From assembly GCF_022763305.1 (NCBI RefSeq), contig NZ_JALEGT010000067.1:1-64000 (forward strand): a stretch of DNA of 64,000 bases, given 5' to 3'. Positions within the stretch are counted from its first letter, which is position 1, and each line of letters begins with the position of its first letter. Below, in pieces: positions 48,150 through 57,789 of the stretch. The notes under the pieces were generated by a model. The model was not told where the DNA came from, ran no database searches, and saw only the letters and a list, made by a program, of their open reading frames with translations. A program made the position numbers and the translations under genes. The stretch comes from Marivita sp. Lineage in GTDB: Bacteria > Pseudomonadota > Alphaproteobacteria > Rhodobacterales > Rhodobacteraceae.

Positions 48150-48653
48150 TCAGTCCTTGCCGCGATAGGGTTCGACATATTGCAGCGCCATGTCCCACGG
48201 GAAGAAGATCCACGTGTCCTGGCTGACTTCGGTGATGTAGGTGTTCACCTGCGGGCGGCCCATCGGCTTGGCGTAGACGGTGGCGATATGGGCGTTCGGC
48301 ATGTGTTTGCGCACCACTTCGAGCGTGCGCCCGGTGTCCACCAGATCGTCCACCACCAGCACGCCGGTGCCGTCGCCGACCACGTCCATATCGGGCGATT
48401 TGATCACCTTGGGTTCGGATTGGGTCTGGTGGTTGTAGCTTTTGACGCTGATCGTATCGACCATGCGGATGTCGAGCTCGCGGGCCACGATCATCGCCGG
48501 GGCCATGCCGCCGCGGGTGATGGCGACAACGGCGCGCCAGCCGCCTTCGTCTGGGCCTTCGCCCTGAAGCCGCCAAGCAAGGGCGCGGGCGTCGCGGTGC
48601 AGTTGGTCCCAGCTGACGTGGAAGCCTTTTTCGTGGGGCAGGCGGTCGGTCAT
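48150..48653 (-). CDS. gpt: Xanthine phosphoribosyltransferase
   Basis: A 167-residue purine salvage enzyme converting xanthine/guanine with PRPP. The PRPP-binding loop is [15 protein letters not shown] (about 99-113); the N-terminus [20 protein letters not shown] and the [17 protein letters not shown] stretch match Gpt. AAGGAG is six bases upstream of the ATG at 48653; the open frame continues 19 residues further without support. Confidence 0.92.
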   Translation of the reverse strand: MTDRLPHEKGFHVSWDQLHRDARALAWRLQGEGPDEGGWRAVVAITRGGMAPAMIVARELDIRMVDTISVKSYNHQTQSEPKVIKSPDMDVVGDGTGVLVVDDLVDTGRTLEVVRKHMPNAHIATVYAKPMGRPQVNTYITEVSQDTWIFFPWDMALQYVEPYRGKD

Positions 48654-48672
48654 GGTTGGCTCCTTCAAAGGG

Positions 48673-49275
48673 TCAGCGGCCGAAGAGCAGGCGCAGGCCA
48701 AGCGCGCCAAGGATCACGGCGGCGGTGCGGTCGATGATCGGTTTGAGCCGCAGGTATCCGGCGCGGGCGGGGGCGCTGGACAGGAAGGCGGCAAACAGGG
48801 TGTAGACGATCACTTCGACGATGAAATGATTGAGAACGATCAGGCCCTTCTGGGCAAGCGTCAGGTCCGGGGGGAAGATCACCACCAGAACCGCCCCTGC
48901 AAAAAGCACTGATTTGGGGTTGGCCAGATTGACCAACACGCCCCCCAGGAACGCCCGCGCGCCGGGACGCGCGCTGTCGGCCACGGGTGTGTGCGCGTGA
49001 CGCCAGAGTTGGATCGCGACCCAGATCAGGTAGGCCGCGCCTGCGGTCTTCAGCGCAAGATAGGCCCAGGGCACAAGCGCGAAGACCGCATTGAGGCCCA
49101 GAAGCGCCGCACCTGTCCAGAGGGCGGCGACCAAACCAAGCCCGACACCGGTCGCAACTCCGGTTGCGAAGCCACCCGCCACGGATTGGCGCAGCGCATA
49201 GAGCAGCGCCGGGCCCGGCGCGGCCATCGCCGCCAGCAGCGTGAGGTTGAACGCGATGAGCTGCGCCGTGGTCAT
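48673..49275 (-). CDS. LysE family translocator
   Basis: A 200-residue membrane protein with about six hydrophobic helices. The LysE/RhtB signature is visible: [19 protein letters not shown] (about 18-36), then [13 protein letters not shown] and [14 protein letters not shown]. The family exports amino acids or homoserine-type compounds; the substrate is not identifiable. It starts three bases after fabI ends and ends 19 bases before gpt, so the three are probably one minus-strand transcript. Confidence 0.88.
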   Translation of the reverse strand: MTTAQLIAFNLTLLAAMAAPGPALLYALRQSVAGGFATGVATGVGLGLVAALWTGAALLGLNAVFALVPWAYLALKTAGAAYLIWVAIQLWRHAHTPVADSARPGARAFLGGVLVNLANPKSVLFAGAVLVVIFPPDLTLAQKGLIVLNHFIVEVIVYTLFAAFLSSAPARAGYLRLKPIIDRTAAVILGALGLRLLFGR

Positions 49276-49278
49276 GGC

Positions 49279-50085
49279 TTATTCCTTGCTCATGTCCGGT
49301 GCGTCGACCGCCTTCATGCCGACGACATGGTAGCCGGAATCGACATGGTGGGTCTCGCCGGTGACGCCGGAGCCGAGATCGGACAGCAGGTAAAGCGCCG
49401 ACTTGCCCACGTCGTCGATGGTTACGTTGCGGCGGAGCGGCGAGTTGTATTCGTTCCACTTCATGATGTAGCGGAAATCACCGATGCCGGAGGCGGCCAG
49501 CGTCTTGATCGGGCCGGCGCTGATGGCGTTGACGCGGATGCCATCCTTGCCGAGGTCTTCGGCCAGGTAGCGCACAGAGGATTCCAGCGCGGCTTTGGCC
49601 ACGCCCATCACGTTGTAATGCGGCATGATCCGTTCCGCGCCGTAATAGGTCATGGTCAGGGCCGAGCCACCATTGGTCATCATCTTTTCCGCGCGCTGCA
49701 TCACGGCGGTGAAGGAATAGACCGAGATGTCCATGGTCATCATGAAATTGTCGCGGCTGGTGTCCACATAGCGGCCGCGCAGTTCGTTCTTGTCGGAAAA
49801 GCCGATGGCATGCACCACGAAGTCAAGGCTGTCCCAATGCTCTTTCAGACCTTCGAACAGAGAATCAATCGAGGCCGCGTCACCGACATCGCAGGGCAGA
49901 ACGATATCCGACCCAAGTTGCGCTGCCAGCGGATCCACCCGTTTCTTGAGCGCGTCGCCTTGATAGGAGAAGGCGAGCTGCGCCCCCGCATCCGCCAAGG
50001 TGCGGGCGATGCCCCAAGCGATCGACTTGTCATTGGCAAGGCCCATGATAAGCCCACGCTTTCCGGCCATTATTTCGGTTTTCAT
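49279..50085 (-). CDS. fabI: Enoyl-[acyl-carrier-protein] reductase FabI
   Basis: A 268-residue SDR-type NADH-dependent enoyl-ACP reductase completing fatty-acid elongation; the classical triclosan target. Motifs: GLIMGLANDKSIAWGIA (N-terminal cofactor loop, about 11-27), FVVHAIGFSDK, and the catalytic YYGAERIMPHYNVMGVAKAA (Tyr and Lys). SAGPIKTLAASGI and THHVDSGYHVVGM are standard. First gene of fabI-lysE-gpt; divergent from pdxH. Confidence 0.95.
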   Translation of the reverse strand: MKTEIMAGKRGLIMGLANDKSIAWGIARTLADAGAQLAFSYQGDALKKRVDPLAAQLGSDIVLPCDVGDAASIDSLFEGLKEHWDSLDFVVHAIGFSDKNELRGRYVDTSRDNFMMTMDISVYSFTAVMQRAEKMMTNGGSALTMTYYGAERIMPHYNVMGVAKAALESSVRYLAEDLGKDGIRVNAISAGPIKTLAASGIGDFRYIMKWNEYNSPLRRNVTIDDVGKSALYLLSDLGSGVTGETHHVDSGYHVVGMKAVDAPDMSKE

Positions 50086-50251
50086 GGTGCCACGCCCCTT
50101 CTTGGTCTGTATGCCTTCCGTTTAGGCGATGCCGCCTTGCGCGGCAAGGCTGTCAATGGGACCAATTCGGCATCGCGATTTCGTGACACGACGTCGTGGT
50201 GGACAATGCCCGAGTTGTGCGTTACCGCGCACGCTTCAACTGGAGGTTACT

Positions 50252-50857
50252 ATGAGTGATCGCTCTGGAATTTTTGCAGGAGATGATCCGTTCGACATCG
50301 CGCGCCGCTGGCTGACAGAAGCCGAAGCGTCGGAACTCAACGACCCCAATGCCATCGCGCTGTCGACGGTGGATGCTGACGGCATGCCCAATGTGCGGAT
50401 GGTGCTGCTCAAGGAAATCGAGGCGGACGCGTTCGTTTTCTACACGAACTATGACAGCGTGAAGGGGCAGGAGATTTCCGCCTCCGGCAAAGCGGCTTTT
50501 GTGCTTCATTGGAAATCCTTGCGGCGTCAGATCCGGGTGCGTGGCACCGTGACCCGCGAAGACGGCGAACAGGCGGACGAGTATTACACGTCACGGTCGC
50601 TCAAGAGTCGCCTCGGCGCATGGGCGTCACGCCAGTCGCAGCCTCTGGGATCCCGCACCGAGTTGATGGCCGAAGTGGCCCAGCTTACTGCAAAACTTGG
50701 AACAAATCCCCCGCGTCCGGCGTTTTGGGGGGGATTCCGCATTCATCCGACCGAGATCGAATTTTGGGCAGATGGGGCGTTTCGTCTTCATGACCGGTTT
50801 CGCTGGACGAAGTCGGATGAAAAAATAACATGGGAAATCAGTAGGTTGAACCCTTGA
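50252..50857 (+). CDS. pdxH: Pyridoxamine 5'-phosphate oxidase
   Basis: A 201-residue FMN-dependent oxidase making PLP. It carries [24 protein letters not shown] (FMN site) starting near residue 32, [28 protein letters not shown] and the C-terminal [14 protein letters not shown] and RLHDRFRW motifs. TGGAGG lies five bases upstream of the ATG. Upstream frame to 50129 is not conserved. Confidence 0.95.
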   Translation: MSDRSGIFAGDDPFDIARRWLTEAEASELNDPNAIALSTVDADGMPNVRMVLLKEIEADAFVFYTNYDSVKGQEISASGKAAFVLHWKSLRRQIRVRGTVTREDGEQADEYYTSRSLKSRLGAWASRQSQPLGSRTELMAEVAQLTAKLGTNPPRPAFWGGFRIHPTEIEFWADGAFRLHDRFRWTKSDEKITWEISRLNP

Positions 50858-50952
50858 CATTCACGTCACGTGAAATGCGGGGATGAAATTCCCACTTTTT
50901 TTCTTATACTTGCAACTAAGGTTGGGGCACCGCACACTGTGGTGGGAATTTG

Positions 50953-51492
50953 ATGTTGGAAAGAGTCGTGGAACAGTCACAACAGCCTGGCGCGCGCGTT
51001 GCGGGCCAAGTGAAGTGGTTTGACCCAGCCAAAGGTTTCGGCTTCCTCGTTTCAGACGAGGGAGGGCCTGATATCTTGCTGCATGCAAACGTACTTCGCA
51101 ATTACGGCCAAGGTTCCGTCGCAGACGGAGCGCGTATCGAAGTCGTGGTTCAAACCACCACACGCGGCCTTCAGGCCGTCGAAGTCTTGAATATCACGCC
51201 GCCTGAACAGTCCGGCATTGCACCTCTGGAGGATTTCAGCGGTGTTTCGGCGGAAGAACTGGCGGCCGCACCGCTTGAGCCTGCACGGGTCAAGTGGTTC
51301 GACAAGGCCAAGGGATTCGGATTTGCCAATGTGTATGGCCGGTCCGAGGACATCTTTATCCATGTCGAGGTCTTGCGCCGTTCCGGCCTTTCGGATTTGT
51401 TTCCGGGCGAGGCGTTGGCGTTGCGCTCGATCCAGAGCAGCCGCGGGCGCATGGCGGTCGAGGTACTCCCATGGGAAAGTGGTCTGTCCTAA
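50953..51492 (+). CDS. Double cold-shock-domain protein
   Basis: A 179-residue protein with two CSDs: first QVKWFDPAKGFGFLVSD...DILLHANVLRN (about 19-80), second RVKWFDKAKGFGFANV...DIFIHVEVLRRSG (about 112-175). RNP1 (KGFGF) and an RNP2-like motif are intact in both. Such paired-CSD proteins are common in alphaproteobacteria and bind single-stranded nucleic acid. The ATG at 50953 has GGGA upstream; a TTG at 50950 is in frame. Preceding 50858-50952 is AT-rich, with a possible promoter. The 3' end overlaps the DUF192 gene by 22 bases. Confidence 0.92.
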   Translation: MLERVVEQSQQPGARVAGQVKWFDPAKGFGFLVSDEGGPDILLHANVLRNYGQGSVADGARIEVVVQTTTRGLQAVEVLNITPPEQSGIAPLEDFSGVSAEELAAAPLEPARVKWFDKAKGFGFANVYGRSEDIFIHVEVLRRSGLSDLFPGEALALRSIQSSRGRMAVEVLPWESGLS

Positions 51493-51947
51493 GCGGTTTT
51501 CTCGCGATTGTGGCATCGACAGCTGCAGCCGATCCGGCCTGCAGCGATGATGTCGTGTTCCTGCGGGGCGATTGGGGGAGCGCGCGGTTTTCGGTCGAGG
51601 TCGTGGACACGCCCGAGTCGCGCGGACGCGGTTTGATGTTCGTGGAAAGTATGCCGACGATGAGCGGCATGCTTTTTGTTTATGACCGCGAACAATCCGT
51701 GTCGTTCTGGATGAAGAACACGCTGATCCCGCTCGATATGCTCTTTGCCGATGGCAGCGGCGTCGTGCAGCGCGTGCATGAGAACGCGGTGCCGGGGGAC
51801 CTCACGTCCATTCCTGGCGGCTCAAACATCCAGTTCGTGCTGGAAATCAATGGCGGCATGGCCGATCGGTTGGGTATCGACGTCGGCACGCAGATGCGTC
51901 ATCCTGCGATTCTGGACGAGATTGCAAGCTGGGCCTGCGCGTCCTGA
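51471..51947 (+). CDS. Secreted DUF192 family protein
   Basis: A 158-residue protein with a signal peptide (MGKWSVLSGFLAIVASTAAA) and the DUF192 core: VEVVDTPESRGRGLMFVESM, FWMKNTLIPLDMLFADGSG and QFVLEINGGMADRLGI. The function of DUF192 is not established; it is found as small secreted or periplasmic proteins across bacteria. The gene starts inside the cold-shock gene, in another frame, suggesting coupling. Followed by tRNA-Pro. Confidence 0.88.
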   Translation: MGKWSVLSGFLAIVASTAAADPACSDDVVFLRGDWGSARFSVEVVDTPESRGRGLMFVESMPTMSGMLFVYDREQSVSFWMKNTLIPLDMLFADGSGVVQRVHENAVPGDLTSIPGGSNIQFVLEINGGMADRLGIDVGTQMRHPAILDEIASWACAS

Positions 51948-52005
51948 CGCGGCTGGAAAAAACCGCTTTCCAATCCTGCCGACGGTCGGTAAACGACGCG
52001 CAAGT

Positions 52006-52082
52006 CGGGGCGTAGCGCAGCCTGGTAGCGCGACGGTTTTGGGTACCGTAGGTCGCAAGTTCGAATCTTGCCGTCCCGACCA
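52006..52082 (+). tRNA. tRNA-Pro (anticodon TGG)
   Basis: 77 bases including an encoded CCA. Acceptor CGGGGCG/CGTCCCG, D arm GCGC...GCGC, anticodon stem ACGGT/ACCGT with loop TTTGGGT (anticodon TGG), T arm CAAGTTCGAATCTTG. Follows the DUF192 gene by 58 bases and reads in the same direction. Confidence 0.97.
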
Positions 52083-52246
52083 ATCTTCATTCCGATACCA
52101 TTGCTCCGTCATATCGCGGCGATCCGGGCCTGCACGGGTTGTGCGTGTCCTGCTGGCCACAAGGCGTCCCCGATCCGAGATTCGGGACGGTGCACCCCAT
52201 CTGCGCCACAGCGTGCCGCGGAGGGTTCAAGCGGGGTCCGAATGCC

Positions 52247-52321
52247 TGTGGATAACTTTCTGTGCGGACAGGATTTTTTATCCCTTCACTTATCCACAGA
52301 CCTTTCCCGGGATCATCCACA
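52247..52321. promoter_or_regulatory. Cluster of DnaA boxes upstream of nrdJ
   Basis: TGTGGATAA at 52247-52255 and TTATCCACA at 52290-52298 are perfect DnaA boxes in opposite orientation, and TCATCCACA at 52313-52321 is a one-mismatch box. They lie 280-355 bases upstream of the nrdJ start. In E. coli DnaA also binds upstream of nrdAB, so a link between ribonucleotide reductase supply and replication is plausible here. The remaining 52083-52246 shows no gene. Confidence 0.6.
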
Positions 52322-52413
52322 GCTGAATCACCACCCATTGTGTTCGCGGTGCCGGTCAACCCAAAATCTATGTCCAAATCTGCAAAAAACGTATTGACGA
52401 CTCCGTGATGTTC

Positions 52414-52459
52414 CCGTCAATTTGTGCGGGTCGGCTCGGGGAACCACAACATATAGTGT
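52414..52459 (+). promoter_or_regulatory. Probable nrdJ promoter with NrdR-box-like sites
   Basis: ACAACATATAGTGT at 52446-52459 resembles the NrdR box (ACACTATATAGTGT-like; five of seven positions symmetric). A weaker copy, CCGTCAATTTGTGC, starts 32 bases earlier at 52414, the usual three-turn spacing of paired NrdR boxes. TTGACG at 52394 with TCAATT 17 bases later would be a -35/-10 pair overlapped by the first box, consistent with repression by NrdR-ATP/dATP. Confidence 0.5.
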
Positions 52460-52601
52460 CAGGGTCGACAACAGGGACGGGAACACCGGTTAACAGCTTT
52501 TGAGGCGCTTTCCTGCGTGCATGCCACGCGGGGCCGGAATGCTCGTGCCTGTCGCGGCCTTGCAAGGGCCATGGCGTAGTCACAAAAAACGGACCGGTGC
52601 G

Positions 52602-55600
52602 ATGAAAATCGAAAGAAAATTTACGAAATCTGGGCAGGACGCATATGCAGGGATCGAGTTTGTCTCGACCACCTCTGAAATCCGGAATCCTGACGGGTCC
52701 GTGGTTTTCAAACTCGACAATGTCGAAGTGCCGGCCAGCTGGAGCCAGGTCGCCAGCGATGTCATCGCACAGAAATATTTCCGCAAGGCGGGTGTCCCGG
52801 TTGCCCTGAAGAAGGTCAAGGAAAAGGACGTACCCAGCTTCCTGTGGCGCTCCGTACCAGAGGCCGACGACACGCCGCGCACCGGCGAAGTGTCCTCCAA
52901 GCAGGTGTTCGACCGTCTGGCAGGGGCCTGGGCCTATTGGGGCTGGAAGGGCGGTTATTTCACAACCGAGGAAGACGCGCAGGCCTATTACGACGAGATG
53001 CGCTTCATGCTGGCCACGCAGAAGGCCGCTCCGAACAGCCCGCAATGGTTCAACACCGGTCTGCACTGGGCCTACGGCATCGACGGGCCAAGCCAGGGCC
53101 ACTTCTATGTCGACTACAAGACAGGCGAACTGACCAAGTCCTCCTCGGCCTACGAACACCCGCAGCCCCATGCGTGCTTCATCCAGTCCGTGGCAGACGA
53201 TCTGGTGGGCGATGGTGGCATCATGGACCTCTGGGTCCGCGAGGCGCGTCTTTTCAAATATGGCTCGGGCACCGGAACCAACTTCTCCTCGCTCCGCGCC
53301 GCGAATGAGCCGCTTTCGGGCGGTGGCAAGTCCTCGGGCCTCATGGGCTTCCTCAAGATCGGTGACCGCGCAGCCGGTGCGATCAAATCCGGCGGCACCA
53401 CGCGCCGTGCGGCCAAGATGGTGATCTGCGATGCCGACCATCCGGACATCGAGGAATTCATCAATTGGAAGGTCAAGGAAGAGCAGAAGGTCGCCAGCAT
53501 CGTCGCAGGCTCCAAGATGCACGAGAAGATGCTCAACGGGATCTTCAAGGCAATCGGCGCATGGGACGGGCTGGAAGAAGACGCCTATGACCCCAAGAAA
53601 AACAATGCCTTGAAGGACGCAATTCGCGCGGCCAAAGGCGTCATGATCCCCGAGACCTACATCAAGCGCGTGCTGGATTACGCGCGGCAGGGCTATGCGT
53701 CGATCGAATTCCCGACCTACGACACCGATTGGGACTCTGAAGCCTACGCATCCGTGTCGGGCCAGAACTCGAACAACTCGATCCGCGTGACCAATGCTTT
53801 CCTACAGGCGGTCAAGGATGACGCAGACTGGGAACTGCTCCGCCGCACCGATGGCAGCGTCGCCAAGACGATCAAGGCCCGCAAGCTGTGGGAAGATGTG
53901 GGCCACGCTGCCTGGGCCTGCGCCGATCCGGGCATCCAGTTCCACGACACCGTGAACGAATGGCACACCTGCCCGGCGGATGGCGAGATTCGCGGCTCCA
54001 ACCCGTGTTCGGAATACATGTTCCTCGACGACACGGCCTGTAACCTCGCGTCGATGAACCTGCTGACCTTCCTCAAGGACGGGGTGTTCCAGTCCGAGGA
54101 TTACACGCACGCCGTCCGCCTCTGGACGCTGACGCTGGAAATCTCGGTGATGATGGCGCAGTTCCCATCCAAAGAAATCGCGCAGCGGTCCTATGACTTC
54201 CGCACGCTGGGTCTGGGCTATGCCAATATCGGCGGCCTGCTGATGAATCTCGGCTACAGCTATGACAGCGACGAAGGCCGCGCGCTGTGTGGTGCGCTGA
54301 CCGCCATCATGACCGGTGTGTCCTATGCGACATCCGCGGAAATCGCCGGAGAGCTGGGGGCCTTCCCGGGCTACAAGAAGAACGCCGATCACATGCTCCG
54401 CGTGATCCGCAACCACCGCAATGCCGCCTATGGCGCGACGGATGGGTATGAAGGCCTGTCGGTCAAGCCGGTTCCGCTCGATCACGCCAACTGCCCGGAC
54501 AGCACTCTGGTCGATCTGGCGATGGCAAGCTGGGACGAGGCGCTGCGCCTTGGTGAAAAGCACGGCTACCGCAACGCGCAAGCGACGGTGATCGCGCCCA
54601 CAGGCACCATCGGTCTGGTCATGGATTGCGACACCACAGGCATCGAGCCGGACTTTGCGCTGGTGAAGTTCAAGAAACTCGCCGGTGGCGGGTACTTCAA
54701 GATCATCAACCAGTCGGTCCCGGCGGCCTTGGAAAAGCTGGGCTACGGCTCTGCGCAGATCGAAGAGATCGTGTCCTACGCCGTGGGCCACGGCACCATC
54801 GGCAACGCGCCCGGTATCAACCACACCTCGCTGGCAGGCCACGGCTTTGGCCCGGCACAGCTCGAAAAGGTGGACAAGGCGCTGGCTTCGGCTTTCGACA
54901 TCCGTTTCGTGTTCAACCAGTGGACGCTGGGCGAAGAGTTCTGCCGCGAAGTGCTGGGCATCCCGGCGGATAAGCTGAACGATCCGACCTTCGACCTGCT
55001 GCGTCACCTCGGGTACACCAAGGCGGAGATCGACGCCGCCAACGACCATGTCTGCGGGACAATGACGCTGGAAGGCGCGCCGCACCTGAAGGTTGAACAC
55101 TACCCGGTCTTCGATTGCGCCAACCCCTGCGGCAAGAAAGGCAAGCGCTTCCTGTCGGTGCAAAGCCACATCACCATGATGGCGGCGGCACAAAGCTTCA
55201 TCTCGGGTGCGATCTCCAAGACGATCAACATGCCGAATGACGCCACCATCGAGGACTGCCAGAAAGCCTACGAGCTGAGCTGGTCGCTGGGCACCAAGGC
55301 CAACGCGCTCTATCGCGACGGCTCCAAACTGTCCCAACCCTTGGCGGCGGCGCTGGTCGAGGACGACGACGAGGCGGCAGAGGTGCTCGAATCCGGCTCG
55401 CCGCAGGAAAAGGCACAGGTGCTGGCCGAGAAGATCGTCGAGAAGGTGGTCATCAAGGAGATCATCAAGTCCCAGCGCACCAAGATGCCGGAGCGCCGCA
55501 AGGGCTACACCCAGAAGGCCATCGTCGGCGGGCACAAGGTCTACCTGCGCACCGGCGAATACGAAGACGGCTCCCTTGGCGAGATCTTCATCGACATGCA

Positions 55601-56273
55601 CAAGGAAGGCGCAGGCTTCCGGGCCATGATGAACAACTTCGCCATCGCGGTGTCGGTTGGTCTCCAGTATGGCGTGCCGCTCGAAGAGTTCGTCGATGCC
55701 TTCACCTTCACCAAGTTCGAACCGGCGGGCATGGTGCAGGGCAATGACAGCATCAAGAACGCGACCTCGATCCTCGACTACATCTTCCGGGAACTCGCTG
55801 TCAGCTATCTCGACCGCACCGATCTGGCCCATGTGAAACCCGAAGGCGCAACCTTCGACGATCTGGGCCGGGGCGAGGAAGAGGGCGTGTCCAACGTCAA
55901 GGAACTCTCCGAAACCGCAGCCTCCCGCTCGCTCGAAGTGCTCAAGCAGATCAGCTCCACCGGCTACCTGCGCAAGCGCCTGCCGCAGGAACTGATCGTG
56001 CTGCAGGGCGGCCAGACCGGGGCCGTGGCCTTTGGCGGCGGAGTGGATGCGGTGACGGCGCTCAACACGCTGGTGCCGGAGACCGGCGGCGTGGCGACAG
56101 CCGTGGCTACAGCCAAGTCCAGCGCGTCGGTGCCCGCCATGACGGCGGTCACACGAGCCAAGATGCAGGGCTACGAAGGCGAGGCCTGCGGCGATTGCGG
56201 CAACTACACGCTGGTGCGCAACGGCACCTGCATGAAGTGCAACACCTGTGGCGCCACGAGCGGGTGTAGCTGA
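52602..56273 (+). CDS. nrdJ: Vitamin B12-dependent class II ribonucleotide reductase
   Basis: A 1223-residue adenosylcobalamin-dependent reductase that makes deoxyribonucleotides with or without oxygen. Active-site elements: [14 protein letters not shown] (Cys near 188), [20 protein letters not shown] (about 466-485), and [20 protein letters not shown] (about 662-681). The C-terminus has a Cys-rich redox/zinc tail CGDCGNYTL...CMKCNTCG (about 1194-1217), as in long alphaproteobacterial NrdJ. I chose the ATG at 52602; the frame is open 34 codons upstream but unconserved. Its TGA overlaps the ATG of the following small gene. Confidence 0.96.
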   Translation: MKIERKFTKSGQDAYAGIEFVSTTSEIRNPDGSVVFKLDNVEVPASWSQVASDVIAQKYFRKAGVPVALKKVKEKDVPSFLWRSVPEADDTPRTGEVSSKQVFDRLAGAWAYWGWKGGYFTTEEDAQAYYDEMRFMLATQKAAPNSPQWFNTGLHWAYGIDGPSQGHFYVDYKTGELTKSSSAYEHPQPHACFIQSVADDLVGDGGIMDLWVREARLFKYGSGTGTNFSSLRAANEPLSGGGKSSGLMGFLKIGDRAAGAIKSGGTTRRAAKMVICDADHPDIEEFINWKVKEEQKVASIVAGSKMHEKMLNGIFKAIGAWDGLEEDAYDPKKNNALKDAIRAAKGVMIPETYIKRVLDYARQGYASIEFPTYDTDWDSEAYASVSGQNSNNSIRVTNAFLQAVKDDADWELLRRTDGSVAKTIKARKLWEDVGHAAWACADPGIQFHDTVNEWHTCPADGEIRGSNPCSEYMFLDDTACNLASMNLLTFLKDGVFQSEDYTHAVRLWTLTLEISVMMAQFPSKEIAQRSYDFRTLGLGYANIGGLLMNLGYSYDSDEGRALCGALTAIMTGVSYATSAEIAGELGAFPGYKKNADHMLRVIRNHRNAAYGATDGYEGLSVKPVPLDHANCPDSTLVDLAMASWDEALRLGEKHGYRNAQATVIAPTGTIGLVMDCDTTGIEPDFALVKFKKLAGGGYFKIINQSVPAALEKLGYGSAQIEEIVSYAVGHGTIGNAPGINHTSLAGHGFGPAQLEKVDKALASAFDIRFVFNQWTLGEEFCREVLGIPADKLNDPTFDLLRHLGYTKAEIDAANDHVCGTMTLEGAPHLKVEHYPVFDCANPCGKKGKRFLSVQSHITMMAAAQSFISGAISKTINMPNDATIEDCQKAYELSWSLGTKANALYRDGSKLSQPLAAALVEDDDEAAEVLESGSPQEKAQVLAEKIVEKVVIKEIIKSQRTKMPERRKGYTQKAIVGGHKVYLRTGEYEDGSLGEIFIDMHKEGAGFRAMMNNFAIAVSVGLQYGVPLEEFVDAFTFTKFEPAGMVQGNDSIKNATSILDYIFRELAVSYLDRTDLAHVKPEGATFDDLGRGEEEGVSNVKELSETAASRSLEVLKQISSTGYLRKRLPQELIVLQGGQTGAVAFGGGVDAVTALNTLVPETGGVATAVATAKSSASVPAMTAVTRAKMQGYEGEACGDCGNYTLVRNGTCMKCNTCGATSGCS

Positions 56274-56524
56274 TGGAAGAGTTTGTTGAATTCCACATCG
56301 GCAAAGCAAGGTGCTGCGTAGATAAGGCAAAGGCGAAAAATGGTGTCGTTTTTGTTCCCTACGGCTTCCTGAATAGACACCGAGCAAACCGCGGCGAACT
56401 AAAGTGTTATCACGAAGGTCATGAACTAACGGCTTGTTTTTTCGAGAGTGATTATCTTGATCCTAAACACAAGAGCAGCCTCAAGTATCTTGCAAAGATC
56501 GCGACGGGTTTCGAACTGAACTAA
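56273..56524 (+). CDS. Small orphan protein coupled to nrdJ
   Basis: An 83-residue protein beginning [20 protein letters not shown], with several Cys/His residues (ARCC, LKCYHEGHELTAC) and no signal or membrane segment. I do not recognise a family. The ATG shares its A with the nrdJ stop (TGATG), so translation would be coupled, but its base composition is much more AT-rich than nrdJ, hinting at recent acquisition. A strong terminator lies about 115 bases downstream. Confidence 0.55.
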   Translation: MEEFVEFHIGKARCCVDKAKAKNGVVFVPYGFLNRHRANRGELKCYHEGHELTACFFESDYLDPKHKSSLKYLAKIATGFELN

Positions 56525-56638
56525 TCGCCAATTTTCAACCAGTCACGAGGCGGGTGCGCCCGCCTCTGACGCGCGTCGGGCCGCAGGCAAGATTATTCCG
56601 AGCGGTGTACAACTTGAGAGCTTGACGAGCGAAACTTC

Positions 56639-56667
56639 AAAGGGGGCCTCTGCGGCCCCCTTTTTTT
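56639..56667 (+). terminator. Rho-independent terminator after nrdJ and the orphan gene
   Basis: AAAGGGGGCC-TCTGC-GGCCCCCTTT: a near ten-pair GC stem with a five-base loop, followed by seven T residues. It is the clearest intrinsic terminator in the window and ends the nrdJ transcript. Confidence 0.93.
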
Positions 56668-56712
56668 GTTATTGAGCGCAAAGGGCTGACCCCGACCGCG
56701 GGTGGGTGTGTA

Positions 56713-56760
56713 GCCCCCGCCCGTGGGGGCGGTCGGGGGCGGCCCGACGTGCCGTCGGGC
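56713..56760 (-). terminator. Hairpins downstream of the sigma-factor gene
   Basis: GCCCGAC-GTGCC-GTCGGGC (56742-56760) begins six bases beyond the minus-strand stop at 56767, and GCCCCC-GCCCGT-GGGGGC (56713-56730) follows. There is no clear T-run in either direction; they may form a factor-dependent or mRNA-stabilising end. Confidence 0.5.
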
Positions 56761-56766
56761 GAAAGA

Positions 56767-57261
56767 TCAAAACACCGACGCAATCCCCGCGACCTCCCGC
56801 AGGCGCGCACGGGCGCGGGCGAGCCGGGACATGATTGTCCCCACGGGCACGTCCATCTCCTCGGCCAGTTCAGAGGGCGTGACCCCCTCGAACGCCACCC
56901 GCCGCAACAAGGCGCGGTCCGGGGCGGGCAGGTGATCCAGATGCGCCAGCACCTCGGAACAGAGACAGGCCAGCGCCGCGTCACCGACCTGGGGTTCAGC
57001 GCCGTCGTCCAGCGGCGCTTCACGCGCCAGCCGCCGCGACCGCGCGACGGCGGCATGGCGCAGCGCGGTCATCATGTAGGGCAAGGGGCGCGCGATGCGT
57101 GCGCCCAGAGCCTTGCGTTCCAGAAACGCCAGACAGACCTCGTGGCAGAGGTCTTCGGCATCCTGCGGGCTGCGCGTCAGGCGACGGGCGCGGGCGCGCA
57201 GGCGGGAAAGGTCATGCATATCCATGGCGCGCAGTATGACGGCGGGGAATTCCCCGGCCAT
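56767..57261 (-). CDS. Small ECF-like sigma-70 family factor
   Basis: A 164-residue sigma factor: region 2 around RLRARARRLTRSPQDAEDLCHEVCLAFLERK (quoted in parts: RRLTRSPQDAEDL and CHEVCLAFLERK, about 25-55) and region 4 with HLPAPDRALLRRVAFEGVTP (about 108-127) and the recognition helix VPVGTIMSRLARARAR. The start is uncertain; I use the ATG at 57261 because MAGEFPAVILRA extends region 2 naturally, but ATG at 57225 is possible. No anti-sigma gene is adjacent; the divergent neighbour is an EF-hand protein. The intergenic 57262-57451 may hold both promoters. Confidence 0.78.
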   Translation of the reverse strand: MAGEFPAVILRAMDMHDLSRLRARARRLTRSPQDAEDLCHEVCLAFLERKALGARIARPLPYMMTALRHAAVARSRRLAREAPLDDGAEPQVGDAALACLCSEVLAHLDHLPAPDRALLRRVAFEGVTPSELAEEMDVPVGTIMSRLARARARLREVAGIASVF

Positions 57262-57451
57262 CCCGGGGGTTTCCGCCGATGGCGGAACGCAGCGCAATTT
57301 GCGCGGTGGTTTGCGCAGCCGATGGGCGGGTTTGGGCAGGTCTGCGCCACGGCGGGACGGGGCCGGGATGCGGGGGCGCGTTTGCCCCTCATACCCCGTG
57401 AAGGCCGCAGGACGCGGCGCTTCATCACCAAGGACCAAATTGGAGACCAAC

Positions 57452-57703
57452 ATGACACTGACACTGACCCGACTGATCGCCGCTGGCCTCGTCACGCTGC
57501 CTGTGGCCGCCTTCGCCGCCGATTACATGGCCGCAGATGCCAATCAGGATGGGATGCTGTCCTATGAAGAGGTGCAGGCCATCCTGCCCGAAGTCACGAC
57601 GGACACGTTCATGGCGGTGGATGCCGATGGGGACGGCCTGATCAATGCGGATGAACTGGCGGTGGCGCAGACCGAAGGTCTGATGCCCGAAGCCGACAGT
57701 TAA
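57452..57703 (+). CDS. Secreted EF-hand domain protein (second copy)
   Basis: An 83-residue protein with a signal peptide (MTLTLTRLIAAGLVTLPVAA, cleavage near FAA) and two EF-hand loops, DANQDGMLSYEE and DADGDGLINADE. It has the same layout as the protein at 21101-21340. GGAG is six bases upstream of the ATG. Its divergent placement beside a small sigma factor suggests the sigma factor may control it or sense calcium/envelope stress through it; this is inference. Confidence 0.82.
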   Translation: MTLTLTRLIAAGLVTLPVAAFAADYMAADANQDGMLSYEEVQAILPEVTTDTFMAVDADGDGLINADELAVAQTEGLMPEADS

Positions 57704-57740
57704 AGCCATCTGGCTGCGCCCCCTTTCGCGGCGGGCGCAG

Positions 57741-57783
57741 CCAAACTCTTCGAAGAGTTTGGCGAAATCCTTTGAAGGATTTC
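57741..57783. repeat. Double-palindrome element
   Basis: CCAAACTCTT-CG-AAGAGTTTGG (57741-57762, 22 bp) is followed one base later by GAAATCCTT-TG-AAGGATTTC (57764-57783). Dyad centres are 22 bp apart. It lies between the convergent EF-hand and dehalogenase genes, six bases past the latter's stop. Same plan as arrays A and B, in a single unit. Confidence 0.8.
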
Positions 57784-57789
57784 AACTGC

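Noticed and set aside
52247..52321. Chromosomal replication origin suggested by DnaA boxes
   Set aside because: Only three boxes, no AT-rich unwinding region or origin-linked genes (dnaA, hemE, parAB) nearby; a regulatory role at nrdJ is simpler.
52083..52601. Cobalamin riboswitch before nrdJ
   Set aside because: The conserved B12-box and its surrounding hairpins are not visible; the same is true upstream of the dehalogenase operon.
53802..56387. 861-codon minus-strand open frame opposite nrdJ
   Set aside because: Antisense shadow of the ribonucleotide reductase; no motif and no ribosome site.
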